Assembly: GCA_902706205.1 (NCBI GenBank)
Contig: CACSKA010000002.1
Span: 124,001-188,000 of the forward strand
Direction of reading: 5' to 3'
DNA: 64,000 nucleotides
DNA from: Chryseobacterium sp. 18061
Lineage (GTDB): Bacteria; Pseudomonadota; Gammaproteobacteria; Enterobacterales; Enterobacteriaceae
Numbering within the stretch: position 1 is the first letter of the stretch; every line of letters begins with the position of its first letter. This document shows, piece by piece, positions 9,161-17,491 of the stretch. The position numbers and the translations under genes are program-made. A model generated the notes under the pieces. It did no database searches. It was given only the letters and a program-made list of their open reading frames with translations, and was not told where the DNA came from.

Positions 9161-10738
9161 ATGTATTTGCAATATTTTCAATTCGCGACTCCGCCGTTCA
9201 GGCAGGTCACGACCACATCAGGCAAGTTCACTGTCGCCTATCATCAGGATGTGTACGGCATGCTGGCAGAAAACGCTACTCAACCAGGTATCGCAGGACT
9301 CTTTAGTGGTGACGAAGAATTACTTAAGCAATTTAGCGATACATTGAGCGAGTCGTTCGTTGGCTCACAAACCATTAATGCCTTTCCGGAATTATCCGCT
9401 GAGACGCTACTGTATAAACTCCATCCAGAAGCAAAGAGCAGCAAAAACCGGATTCAGGCTATCGATGCTATTTTGCAGCGCTGGCAGTCGCAATGCTGCA
9501 GTAAAAAGCCGGCGACCAAACTTCTGGTAATCTCAGCCGCGCAGGCAATGCGTGACACTGCCTGGTCAGTGCTGGGCATGCTGCTGACCCGCGCACAGGA
9601 ACTGGGTTTTACCCTGACACTCCTGCTGACCGGTACGGCGCAGGCAGAAGCGAAACTGATGTCAGACTCCGGACTGCCAGGCCTGGTGCATACCCGGCAC
9701 AGCATGCGTCCTCTGTCAGGCCGTGAATGCCAGGCCTACTTTGCCGCCCGAATGGAAGAACAAGGCGTGGAAACCTCTCCCTTCCCACGCGATCGTATCC
9801 GTAAAATACACGCTCTGACGCAGGGCAATCTCACGCAGGTCAACCGCCTGGCGCATCTGGCACTGCTGGCGGCGTGGACTGAACGCGCCTCCAGGGTCAG
9901 CGCCCGGCATTTACGTCTTGCGGCCAGGGAAATCATCCCGGCCCGTCGATCCACTAAAAAATGGGCGACTGTAGCGCTGATTGCCATGCTCGCCTGCCTG
10001 GCGGGTGGCTGGTATGTTCCGCCGTCATGGACCGCTAAATTGTCATTATCTGTACCGACACCGGTGAGCTGGAAGCGCATGGCGCAGGCCGAGGCCCCTT
10101 CCTTGCCCCTGTCAATTAACAACGAGGCGATAAGCCCGGCTGACGGTATGCATCAGCTCTATAAAATCTGGGGCTATGCGGCAACGGCTGATGATGCTTT
10201 ATGTCAGAACGCTGGCCGAGTGATGCTCCAGTGCAAACAGGGTAAGGCCACACTCACGGAACTGGAAAGCGGGGGCTATCCGTGGATTGCTGAACTGAAA
10301 ACCGGCGAGCGTCTGAATTACGCCGTCGTGGTACATATTGAAAATAATACGATCGATTTGCTGCTTAATAACCGCACCTGGCAAGTCTCACGCAACTGGT
10401 TTACACAGAACGCCACGGGCAATTACACCCTGCTGCATCGGCTAACGCCGGATGGGAAAAACAGCGTAAGCGCAGCCAGCCGGGTTAACGATATCAGCTG
10501 GCTCGACAACGCGTTAAGTCAGGCGCTGGGCCTGCCGGTGATCCACACCACTACGTGGTCGACAGAACTGGTTAAGCGTATCCGGGAATTCCAGACAAAA
10601 ATGGGTTTACGCGTCGATGGCCTTCCCGGTGATGAAACATTGTTCCGTCTGATACATGCTGTCGGTATGGCACCAACGGTGACGGATGCGGTGCATCTGA
10701 CTGACACCAACACACCACAACAAGGGAGCGGGTCATAA
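9161..10738 (+). CDS. gspA: GspA/ExeA-like secretion protein with degenerate ATPase motifs
   Basis: GspA with GspB helps place the secretin through the peptidoglycan in some T2SSs. The 525-residue protein has the ExeA layout: an N-terminal AAA-like domain (1-255), one membrane segment (about 267-286), a periplasmic region, and a C-terminal peptidoglycan-binding domain (about 455-510). The Walker A position reads GLFSGDEELLKQ (46-57) with no GxxxxGKT, and Walker B reads LLVISAAQ (121-128) where ExeA-type proteins have DEAQ. It should therefore not hydrolyse ATP. The last base of its stop overlaps the gspB start. Confidence 0.85.
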   Translation: MYLQYFQFATPPFRQVTTTSGKFTVAYHQDVYGMLAENATQPGIAGLFSGDEELLKQFSDTLSESFVGSQTINAFPELSAETLLYKLHPEAKSSKNRIQAIDAILQRWQSQCCSKKPATKLLVISAAQAMRDTAWSVLGMLLTRAQELGFTLTLLLTGTAQAEAKLMSDSGLPGLVHTRHSMRPLSGRECQAYFAARMEEQGVETSPFPRDRIRKIHALTQGNLTQVNRLAHLALLAAWTERASRVSARHLRLAAREIIPARRSTKKWATVALIAMLACLAGGWYVPPSWTAKLSLSVPTPVSWKRMAQAEAPSLPLSINNEAISPADGMHQLYKIWGYAATADDALCQNAGRVMLQCKQGKATLTELESGGYPWIAELKTGERLNYAVVVHIENNTIDLLLNNRTWQVSRNWFTQNATGNYTLLHRLTPDGKNSVSAASRVNDISWLDNALSQALGLPVIHTTTWSTELVKRIREFQTKMGLRVDGLPGDETLFRLIHAVGMAPTVTDAVHLTDTNTPQQGSGS

Positions 10739-11406
10739 TGTCTGTGATACGTCTCGCCGCACAGCGCAGCGCCGCCACGGGTGAAGCGGTCTATTTCACC
10801 CGGCGACTGCCGGACTTGCGTCAATGGTTGCTAAAAGGGATTTTCTGGCTGATCTGTCTGGTCACGTTGGTGACGGTGGGGTTCTATGCTCATCTGTACT
10901 GGCAATGCCGACATCCCGCCCCCCCATCGTCGGTAAAAAAGGTGGGTAAGCAGGATGTGATACTTTCAGATATGCATTACGTCTATGTGACAAAAGCGTT
11001 CCCGCCACCGACACCAGTGCCAGTGCCAGTGCCAGTACCGCAAACGGCTACACCGACGAGTCAAAATAAGGTATCCGATAGAGCGGACGATGATGACTGG
11101 AAGCACACGCCGGACGGTTCTCTGGCTACGCAACTTTTGCCTGGCAGTAGTGACAACTCGTCATTACCTATAAGCAGTACCTCACAGCCAGCAGTTAATA
11201 GTCCCTCATTAGAAGAGCGATTATTACAGGCGATAAAAGAACAACAGCAGGATTATGCGCAAGGAAAAATCCCTGACGTTACACCGCAAGATGATCTGTC
11301 CATTACGCAACCAGCATCATCAGGTACAGCGGATCTCATTTCAGCACCTCAATCGTTGGGACGAAATAAAAGTACAGGAAAGTACATGGGTTCACCGACC
11401 ACATAA
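10738..11406 (+). CDS. gspB: GspB-like secretion protein, short form
   Basis: GspB is an inner-membrane partner of GspA. The 222-residue protein has a basic N-terminus, one membrane segment at about 33-53, a Pro/Val-rich spacer (PTPVPVPVPVP near 92-101), an acidic stretch, and a short helix SLEERLLQAIKEQQQDY. The usual C-terminal periplasmic GspB domain is not visible, and the tail is Ser/Thr-rich. Either the gene is shortened or it belongs to a diverged subtype. It is assigned mainly from its place right after gspA (one-base overlap) and its topology. Confidence 0.7.
   Translation: MSVIRLAAQRSAATGEAVYFTRRLPDLRQWLLKGIFWLICLVTLVTVGFYAHLYWQCRHPAPPSSVKKVGKQDVILSDMHYVYVTKAFPPPTPVPVPVPVPQTATPTSQNKVSDRADDDDWKHTPDGSLATQLLPGSSDNSSLPISSTSQPAVNSPSLEERLLQAIKEQQQDYAQGKIPDVTPQDDLSITQPASSGTADLISAPQSLGRNKSTGKYMGSPTT
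11014..11037 (+). repeat. Hexanucleotide microsatellite in gspB
   Basis: Four consecutive copies of CCAGTG (the last ending in A) encode the Pro-Val run of GspB. Gain or loss of a unit keeps the frame and would only change the length of the proline-rich spacer. Confidence 0.8.
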
Positions 11407-11457
11407 ATACCCCACATTATCGACAAAGAGGACGCGAATTTAAATGGCAGGATATAA

Positions 11458-12081
11458 TCAATAACGTTCCGGTAGAGTAGTCATACTCAACAACCGGCCT
11501 TTTTCAATCACTATATATTGTCCTTTTTTTAAATCGGAAAGGATTTTTATAATAGTGCTGCGTGCCAGGTCGGTATATTCCTGAATGTAATCATAAACGT
11601 TAATGTCGCGATTGTGATTAATGATCAGTTCATATATTTCGAGTAAAAACTCACGAATGACCTGGTAAGCACTGCGGGCAACCAGCACGTCATCGCGTTT
11701 TTTAAAGACACACAAGAACCACGAGAGGACTTTCGTCAGCGCTTTCCATTGATTGTGTTCAGTTACCATCTGGATAAAGTCATTTTTATCAATCTCGCGC
11801 ACCATGATATTTGAACGAGCAACACCGTGAACATTGCTGATATCGTAAAACAGGTTGGCAAGACCAAAGACGAACGGTCCTTGTATGGTGAACATACATA
11901 ACTCATCGCATGAACGGCGAAATTCAACTTCACCCTCCAGAAGAATATAAATACTGTTGCTGTCAGAGCCTGAAAATTTTTGCCATTTTTTTAACTTTTT
12001 CTCAGGGTAATCTTTGGTTAACTCGATAATTGATCTCAATTCAGATTCCGGGCGCAAGCTTTTACCGTAAATACTTAACAT
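11458..12081 (-). CDS. IprA/YaiV-like winged-helix regulator
   Basis: The 207-residue protein has an N-terminal cyclic-nucleotide-binding-like fold (YILLEGEVEF and GPFVFGLANLFYD near 45-80) and a C-terminal helix-turn-helix (DYIQEYTDLARSTIIKILSDL). Its ending, LLSMTTLPERY, closely resembles that of E. coli YaiV/IprA, a Crp-Fnr-like family implicated in control of oxidative stress resistance. It is convergent with gspB and more AT-rich than the flanking core genes, which suggests it came with the secretion cluster. A role in controlling gsp is inferred from position only. Confidence 0.72.
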   Translation of the reverse strand: MLSIYGKSLRPESELRSIIELTKDYPEKKLKKWQKFSGSDSNSIYILLEGEVEFRRSCDELCMFTIQGPFVFGLANLFYDISNVHGVARSNIMVREIDKNDFIQMVTEHNQWKALTKVLSWFLCVFKKRDDVLVARSAYQVIREFLLEIYELIINHNRDINVYDYIQEYTDLARSTIIKILSDLKKGQYIVIEKGRLLSMTTLPERY

Positions 12082-12386
12082 AGTTTTTACTCAATTTAAT
12101 AAAGATATTGAAGGTAATAACATCGCTTCATGTAATTGCAAACAATCACACGCCACCACGTTATTAAAGCCTTAGTAACCCATTAACGATGCAATAATTT
12201 TATTCGCGCACACTTTTTTATATTAAAAATGTCTTGCGGAGTGGTTTAATCATAGGCGGGATGAATAAGTTAAGTCAATTTATCAGATCGAAATTTGAAA
12301 TGTGTGTTTCGTAAATTGTATAAATATCACTATCTATTTCAATTCGTTACGTTCTGACTGGCGGTGGCCAGAACGTAACCGGTCAC
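12082..12386. other. AT-rich gap at the edge of the gsp island
   Basis: These 305 bases separate the IprA-like gene from amiD. They are clearly AT-rich up to about 12340 and must contain the promoter of the regulator. The end next to amiD holds a long inverted repeat described separately. No open frame with a ribosome binding site, no tRNA and no attachment-site repeat could be recognised. Confidence 0.55.
12346..12379 (-). terminator. Strong inverted repeat after amiD, possible terminator
   Basis: Eleven-base arms GTTACGTTCTG and CAGAACGTAAC pair perfectly around a 12-base loop, seven bases beyond the amiD stop. There is no clear U-run on the minus strand, so it may act as an RNA 3' stabiliser or a weak terminator rather than a classical one. 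Confidence 0.5.
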
Positions 12387-13229
12387 TCAACCCTGACCAT
12401 ATTTTTCCAGTAACGCTTCGGCTATCGCCTGAGTTTGCGCATCCGCCACGCCGTCCCACCGTTCGGGGCGGAAGTGCATCTGAAACGCCATAATCACCCG
12501 TTTTCTCTGCGTGTAGGTCATACCCGGTGTCACTTCATAGCCATAACGTGCGAGCAAATCCAGCACTGACCCGCTATTCACCTGCTCCGACGGCTGACGG
12601 CCGTTGAGATAAAATGCCACCCGATTTTCATCCGGCCACGCGCCTACGCCCTGCTTTGCCAGCTGTTGCCATGGAAAACGCGGCCCAGGATCGTCTTTAC
12701 GCTGCGGCGCAACGTCCGCATGCGCCACCACGTTTTGCGGTTCAATGTGATAACGGGCAATGATGTCTTTTGCCAGCGGGATAAGCGCATTGATTTGCGA
12801 CGGAGAGAAAGGCGTAAAACTTTTTATGCCCGCGGTTTTCTCCCAGCCTTGGTTTTCCAGTTCGATACCAATCGATGTGTCATTGATACGCGTGGCCCCA
12901 CGCCAGAAGCTGGCCCCCGCATGCCAGGCCAGATCCTGTTCCGGAACCAACTGCCAGATAAGTGGTTTACCTTTGCGTTCAGGCGGCGTGTCCGGGATCA
13001 AGTAATGCGCACTGACCTGCTTATCCGTCAGCGTCGCCAGAGACGTCTCAAAATCACCGGCGGTGTAATGGATAACCAGCATTTTGATGCGCGGGTAAGC
13101 ATTGGGCGCCTGATGGCTCGTATCCAGCATATAGCCCGGTTTGCTGATGAGATTCTGCCGACTGGCATCGTTATCACTGCCACAGCCCGCCAACAGCAGC
13201 GCCAGGGCTATCGGTAAAAAACGGTTCAT
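12387..13229 (-). CDS. amiD: N-acetylmuramoyl-L-alanine amidase AmiD
   Basis: AmiD is an outer-membrane lipoprotein that cleaves the amide bond between MurNAc and L-Ala in peptidoglycan and anhydro-muropeptides. The 280-residue precursor has a short signal ending in the lipobox LAGC (Cys16). The zinc amidase-2 domain shows [10 protein letters not shown] near 52-61 and further His residues in [16 protein letters not shown] and VVAHADVAP, consistent with zinc and catalytic ligands. The C-terminal part (about 215-275) is a peptidoglycan-binding-like helical domain. It overlaps ybjQ by four bases (ATGA). Confidence 0.96.
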   Translation of the reverse strand: MNRFLPIALALLLAGCGSDNDASRQNLISKPGYMLDTSHQAPNAYPRIKMLVIHYTAGDFETSLATLTDKQVSAHYLIPDTPPERKGKPLIWQLVPEQDLAWHAGASFWRGATRINDTSIGIELENQGWEKTAGIKSFTPFSPSQINALIPLAKDIIARYHIEPQNVVAHADVAPQRKDDPGPRFPWQQLAKQGVGAWPDENRVAFYLNGRQPSEQVNSGSVLDLLARYGYEVTPGMTYTQRKRVIMAFQMHFRPERWDGVADAQTQAIAEALLEKYGQG

Positions 13230-13549
13230 CGGCGTACTTTAACCGCAGTACCGCTGACACTTACCATCAGCATGCTGCTGTCTTTGCCGACGGTTTCATA
13301 GTCGATATCGATGCCAACCACGGCATCGGCGCCCAACGCTTTGGCCTGCTCGCCAAGCTCCTGAAACGCAATTTCACGCGCTTTGCGCAGCTCTTTTTCG
13401 TACGCACCGGAGCGCCCGCCGACGATATCGCGGATACCGGCAAAAAAATCACGGAAAATGTTCGCGCCGAGAATCGCTTCCCCGGTCACCACGCCGCAGT
13501 ACTCGACGATGGTTTGCCCTTCCAGTGTTGGGGTCGTTGAAAATTGCAT
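13226..13549 (-). CDS. ybjQ: YbjQ family protein (UPF0145)
   Basis: This 107-residue protein belongs to the widespread YbjQ/UPF0145 family, whose members form ring-shaped oligomers of unknown function. The [23 protein letters not shown] stretch, split around residue 30, and the [13 protein letters not shown] motif are characteristic. It lies just upstream of amiD and overlaps it, as in E. coli, so the two are probably co-transcribed. An AGGAGGA-type ribosome binding site precedes the ATG. Confidence 0.95.
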   Translation of the reverse strand: MQFSTTPTLEGQTIVEYCGVVTGEAILGANIFRDFFAGIRDIVGGRSGAYEKELRKAREIAFQELGEQAKALGADAVVGIDIDYETVGKDSSMLMVSVSGTAVKVRR

Positions 13550-13643
13550 TCGTCCTCCTTCTTCAATGCCTTAGCTCAGTTAATCAAACACATTATCGTA
13601 CCGATACGCTATGCTTGAAAACATCTAAATACCGTAGTTAGTC

Positions 13644-13710
13644 TATACCCTAAATAATTCGAGTTGCAGGGCGGCGGCAAGCCTGCTCGTGCAACTTGAA
13701 GTATGACGGG
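13644..13710 (+). repeat. Interspersed palindromic repeat upstream of ybjP
   Basis: The element reads CCCTAAATAATTCGAGTTGC on the left and GCAACTTGAAGTATGACGGG on the right, imperfect inverted arms around a short GC-rich core. It ends only 18 bases before the ybjP start, so its hairpin lies in the ybjP leader. Related copies are at 8809-8850 (half) and 31299-31345 (shortened). Confidence 0.7.
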
Positions 13711-13728
13711 AAAATAAGGAAATCACTC

Positions 13729-14241
13729 ATGCGCTACTCTGCCGCAGCTCTTCTTGTCCCTTGCGCCCTTTTACTGAGCGCCTGTACCACCGTCACACCT
13801 GCGTTCAAGGATATCGGTACCCGTTCAGGTCCTTGCGTCGAAGGTGGTCCGGACACCGTTGCACAAAAGTTTTATGACTATCACATTCAGCACCGCACCA
13901 CTGATTTAGCCGCACTGCGTCCGTACCTGAGCGACGATCTGGCTAAAGTGCTTAACGATGCGAACAACGATCCGAATAAACGCGCTCTGATGCAGGAAGA
14001 CTTGTTCTCCAGCCGCACGACACCCGCCGACAGCGCTGATGTGGCCAGCGCATCAACCATCCCAAATACTGACGCACGCAACATTCCGCTTCGCGTTGAA
14101 CTGAAACAAGGTTCTCAGAGCTGGCAGGATGAAGTGCTGATGATCCGCGAAGGTCAGTGCTGGGCTGTAGACGACGTGCGCTACCTCGGCGGCACCGTTC
14201 ACGCTCCGGCAGGCACGCTGCGCCAGACGCTGACTAAGTAA
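13729..14241 (+). CDS. ybjP: Lipoprotein YbjP
   Basis: This 170-residue lipoprotein of unknown function matches E. coli YbjP in position and type. The N-terminus MRYSAAALLVPCALLLSAC ends in a lipobox (LLSAC), giving a lipidated Cys at residue 19. The frame is open 11 codons further upstream, but the ATG at 13729 places the signal correctly and has AAGGA eight bases before it. The mature domain resembles DUF3828-type periplasmic proteins. The neighbours artP and ybjQ match the E. coli order. Confidence 0.92.
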   Translation: MRYSAAALLVPCALLLSACTTVTPAFKDIGTRSGPCVEGGPDTVAQKFYDYHIQHRTTDLAALRPYLSDDLAKVLNDANNDPNKRALMQEDLFSSRTTPADSADVASASTIPNTDARNIPLRVELKQGSQSWQDEVLMIREGQCWAVDDVRYLGGTVHAPAGTLRQTLTK

Positions 14242-14380
14242 AATCCCTTTAATAACTCAGGTTAAATGTCTGGCATTCTGTGATGGATGCCGACATTTAT
14301 TTCCTTGCCCCTGCGCCCTCGCTATTTTGTGCTAACTTTAAGTATAAACGTGGTTTATATTTAAGTTTTAACGCAGAAAT

Positions 14381-14398
14381 ATTGCATAACTATTCTGT
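14381..14398 (+). promoter_or_regulatory. ARG box upstream of artP
   Basis: An 18-base stretch with core TGCATAACTATTCT matches the ARG-box consensus (TGAAT, four A/T, ATTCA) at most positions and lies 50 bases before artP. ArgR represses art genes in E. coli. A second adjacent box is not convincing. Confidence 0.6.
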
Positions 14399-14447
14399 GA
14401 ACGTTACTATCTGCGGCCTCAATAGCTATCGGTGTCAGATTTCCCGG

Positions 14448-15176
14448 ATGAGTATAAAACTAGAAGGCATTAACTGCTTTTACGGCGCACATCAGGCGCT
14501 GTTCGACATAACCCTGGATTGCCCGCAGGGTGAAACGCTGGTGCTGCTTGGCCCTAGCGGCGCGGGAAAAAGTTCGCTGTTGCGCGTGCTTAACCTGTTG
14601 GAGATGCCGCGCTCCGGCCAGCTCTCCATTACGGGAAATCAATTCAATTTCAGCAAAGCCCCTTCCGATAAAGCGATACGCGAATTGCGTCAAAACGTCG
14701 GGATGGTCTTCCAGCAGTACAATCTGTGGCCGCACTTAACCGTCCAGCAAAACCTGATTGAAGCCCCCTGCCGCGTGCTCGGTTTATCGAAAGAGCAGGC
14801 GCTGGCGCGTGCCGAAAAGTTACTGGAACGTCTACGTCTGAAACCTTACAGCGACCGCTATCCTTTACACCTTTCCGGTGGTCAGCAGCAGCGCGTGGCC
14901 ATTGCCCGTGCGCTGATGATGGAACCACAGGTTCTGCTGTTTGATGAGCCAACCGCCGCACTGGATCCGGAAATCACCGCCCAGATTGTAAGCATCATTC
15001 GTGAGCTGGCTCAGACCCAAATTACGCAAGTGATCGTCACCCATGAAGTCGAAGTGGCGCGTAAAACTGCCAGTCGTGTGGTGTATATGGAAAACGGTCA
15101 CATCGTAGAGCAAGGGGATGCGCGTTGCTTTGCCGAGCCGCAGACCGAAGCGTTTAAAAACTATCTTTCACACTGA
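14448..15176 (+). CDS. artP: Arginine ABC transporter ATPase ArtP
   Basis: ArtP is the ATPase of the arginine importer ArtPQM, fed by the binding proteins ArtI and ArtJ. The 242-residue protein has Walker [10 protein letters not shown] (35-43), the signature LSGGQQQRV, Walker [13 protein letters not shown] and the switch His in IVTHE. The frame is open 56 codons upstream, but the ATG at 14448 gives exactly the E. coli length. The gene starts the artPIQM operon and sits behind an ARG box. Confidence 0.97.
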   Translation: MSIKLEGINCFYGAHQALFDITLDCPQGETLVLLGPSGAGKSSLLRVLNLLEMPRSGQLSITGNQFNFSKAPSDKAIRELRQNVGMVFQQYNLWPHLTVQQNLIEAPCRVLGLSKEQALARAEKLLERLRLKPYSDRYPLHLSGGQQQRVAIARALMMEPQVLLFDEPTAALDPEITAQIVSIIRELAQTQITQVIVTHEVEVARKTASRVVYMENGHIVEQGDARCFAEPQTEAFKNYLSH

Positions 15177-15196
15177 TGTTTTCGGGAACAATGACA

Positions 15197-15928
15197 ATGA
15201 AAAAAATCGTGATTGCCGCGCTGCTCGCCAGCGTCAGCCTTTCCGCTGGTGCAGCCCAGACTATTCGTTTTGCGATGGAAGCCTCTTATCCTCCGTTTGA
15301 ATCCATGGATGCCAACAACAAGATTGTCGGCTTCGACGTGGATCTGGCGAACGCGCTGTGCAAACAGATCGACGCCACCTGTACTTTCACCAACCAGGCG
15401 TTCGACAGCCTGATCCCAAGCCTGAAATTCCGTCGTTTTGACGCGGTGATTTCCGGTATGGACATCACTCCAGATCGTGAAAAGCAGGTCCTGTTCACCC
15501 AGCCTTACTACGAAAACTCTGCACTGTTCGTCGGCCAGAAAGGCAAAGTGGCTGATATCGCCGCGCTGAAAGGTAAAAAAGTGGGCATGCAGAACGGATC
15601 CACTCACCAGAAATTCATTACTGATAAGCATCCGGAAATCACCACGGTGCCTTATGACAGCTACATGAATGCGAAGCTGGATTTACAGAACGGCCGCATT
15701 GACGCGGTGTTCGGCGATACTGCCGTGGTGACCGAGTGGCTGAAAGCCGATCCGAAACTGGCAGCGATTGGCGATAAAGTGACAGATAAAGACTACTTTG
15801 GTACTGGCCTCGGCATCGCCGTACGTCAGGGTAACAGCGATCTGCAGCAGAAGCTGAACGACGCGCTGACCAAAGTGAAGCAGGATGGGACGTACAAGAC
15901 CATCTACAGCAAATGGTTCCAGAAGTAA
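15197..15928 (+). CDS. artI: Arginine-binding periplasmic protein ArtI
   Basis: ArtI is a periplasmic solute-binding protein of the art system. The 243-residue precursor has a Sec signal (MKKIVIAALLASVSLSAGA, cleavage before A/Q near 19-20) and the family-3 binding fold. EASYPPFES near the mature N-terminus and FGTGLGIAVR near the C-terminus are hallmarks. I chose the ATG at 15197 because GGGA lies nine bases upstream; the earlier ATG at 15191 is too close to it. ArtI is a clear paralogue of ArtJ in this window. Confidence 0.96.
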   Translation: MKKIVIAALLASVSLSAGAAQTIRFAMEASYPPFESMDANNKIVGFDVDLANALCKQIDATCTFTNQAFDSLIPSLKFRRFDAVISGMDITPDREKQVLFTQPYYENSALFVGQKGKVADIAALKGKKVGMQNGSTHQKFITDKHPEITTVPYDSYMNAKLDLQNGRIDAVFGDTAVVTEWLKADPKLAAIGDKVTDKDYFGTGLGIAVRQGNSDLQQKLNDALTKVKQDGTYKTIYSKWFQK

Positions 15929-15934
15929 TTCTTG

Positions 15935-16651
15935 ATGAACGAAATGTTTCCATTAGCAAGTGCCGCCGGGATGACCGTCGGCCTTGCCGTTTGTGCTCTG
16001 GCGATTGGCCTGGTGCTGGCGATGATCTTTGCGGTGTGGGAGTCAGCTAAATGGCGTCCCGTCGCGTGGGTCGGCACTGGTCTGGTCACCATTCTGCGTG
16101 GATTACCGGAAATTCTGGTGGTCCTGTTCATCTACTTTGGTTCTTCGCAACTGCTGCTCATGCTGTCCGACGGTTTTACGCTGAACCTCGGTTTTGCACA
16201 GATCCCGGTGCAGGTGCAGATTGAAAACTTCGACGTCAGCCCGTTCCTCTGCGGCGTGATTGCGCTGTCCCTGCTCTATTCAGCTTACGCGTCGCAGACC
16301 CTGCGCGGTGCGCTGAAAGCGGTGCCGGTGGGCCAGTGGGAATCCGGCCAGGCACTTGGGCTGTCCAAAGCAGCCATTTTCTTCCGTCTGGTGATGCCGC
16401 AAATGTGGCGCCACGCGCTGCCAGGGCTCGGTAATCAGTGGCTGGTGCTACTGAAAGATACCGCGCTGGTGTCGCTTATCAGCGTGAACGATTTGATGCT
16501 GCAAACCAAAAGCATCGCCACCCGTACACAGGAACCGTTTACCTGGTACATCGTGGCGGCGGCGATTTACCTCGTCATCACCCTGCTCAGTCAGTACATC
16601 CTCAAACGCATTGACCTGCGCGCGACTCGCTTTGAACGGAGACCAGGCTGA
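15935..16651 (+). CDS. artQ: Arginine ABC transporter permease ArtQ
   Basis: ArtQ is one of the two membrane subunits of the arginine importer. The 238-residue protein has about five membrane segments and the HisMQ-type coupling motif ([13 protein letters not shown] near 126-138) that contacts ArtP. The ATG at 15935 is preceded by an in-frame TTG one codon before; the ATG gives the E. coli length. Its TGA shares one base with the artM start. Confidence 0.97.
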   Translation: MNEMFPLASAAGMTVGLAVCALAIGLVLAMIFAVWESAKWRPVAWVGTGLVTILRGLPEILVVLFIYFGSSQLLLMLSDGFTLNLGFAQIPVQVQIENFDVSPFLCGVIALSLLYSAYASQTLRGALKAVPVGQWESGQALGLSKAAIFFRLVMPQMWRHALPGLGNQWLVLLKDTALVSLISVNDLMLQTKSIATRTQEPFTWYIVAAAIYLVITLLSQYILKRIDLRATRFERRPG

Positions 16652-17319
16652 TGCTTGAGTATTTACCCGAACTGCTGAAAGGGCTGCATACCAGCCTGAC
16701 GCTGACCGTGGCCTCAATTGTGCTGGCGCTGATCCTGTCGCTGATTTTCACCATCATTCTGACGCTGAAAACGCCGGTACTGGTATGGATTGTCCGCGCC
16801 TACATCACGCTGTTTACCGGCACACCATTGCTGGTGCAAATCTTCCTGATTTACTACGGCCCAGGTCAGTTTCCTCAGTTGCAGAACTATCCTGTGCTGT
16901 GGCATCTGCTCTCCGAACCCTGGCTATGCGCAATGATTGCCCTGTCGCTTAACAGCGCCGCGTATACCACTCAGCTATTCTTTGGTGCGATCCGCGCCAT
17001 TCCGGAAGGCCAGTGGCAATCCTGTGGCGCTCTGGGGATGAGCAAGAAAGACACGCTGGCCATTTTGCTGCCGTATGCATTTAAGCGCGCCCTCTCCTCT
17101 TACTCCAACGAAGTGGTGCTGGTGTTCAAGAGTACGTCTCTGGCCTACACCATCACGCTGATGGAAGTCATGGGTCACGGGCAGTTGCTGTACGGACGCA
17201 CGTATGACGTGATGGTATTTGGTGCCGCAGGTCTGGTGTATCTGGTGGTCAACGGTTTACTGACGTTAATCATGCGTCTCGTGGAACGCAAAGCGCTGGC
17301 ATTTGAACGTCGCAATTAA
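16651..17319 (+). CDS. artM: Arginine ABC transporter permease ArtM
   Basis: ArtM is the second membrane subunit of the arginine importer. The 222-residue protein shows about five hydrophobic segments and the coupling-helix motif GQWQSCGALGMSK near 121-133. It overlaps artQ by one base (TGATG), which implies translational coupling, and is followed by a good intrinsic terminator before artJ. Confidence 0.97.
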   Translation: MLEYLPELLKGLHTSLTLTVASIVLALILSLIFTIILTLKTPVLVWIVRAYITLFTGTPLLVQIFLIYYGPGQFPQLQNYPVLWHLLSEPWLCAMIALSLNSAAYTTQLFFGAIRAIPEGQWQSCGALGMSKKDTLAILLPYAFKRALSSYSNEVVLVFKSTSLAYTITLMEVMGHGQLLYGRTYDVMVFGAAGLVYLVVNGLLTLIMRLVERKALAFERRN

Positions 17320-17343
17320 TACTGCATAAAATATCGACAACTA

Positions 17344-17376
17344 AGCGGGCACTCGTCAGAGCGTCCGCTTTTTTTA
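17344..17376 (+). terminator. Terminator of artPIQM
   Basis: Arms AGCGGGC and GTCCGCT (one G-U pair) around a short loop are followed by a run of seven T. It lies 24 bases beyond the artM stop. Confidence 0.85.
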
Positions 17377-17382
17377 TTCCAC

Positions 17383-17422
17383 ATTGAAATACTTAATCAT
17401 TTTTATTGCATACAAATTCACA
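17383..17422 (+). promoter_or_regulatory. ARG boxes upstream of artJ
   Basis: The downstream box (17405-17422) has core TGCATACAAATTCA, close to the ArgR consensus. The upstream box (17383-17400) starts with a good TGAAAT half but has a weaker right half; the two are about four bases apart, near the usual three. This fits ArgR repression of artJ. Confidence 0.65.
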
Positions 17423-17491
17423 AAGTGGCAAGGTAACTCCCTGCCTCAGAGACGGCACAACATCATAAGATTGACCGACGGGAGCTTTACC

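Noticed and set aside
11407..11457. Missing C-terminal GspB domain in a shifted frame
   Set aside because: I read all three plus frames after residue 190 of GspB; none shows a T2SSB-like sequence before the convergent gene, so a simple frameshift does not explain the short form.
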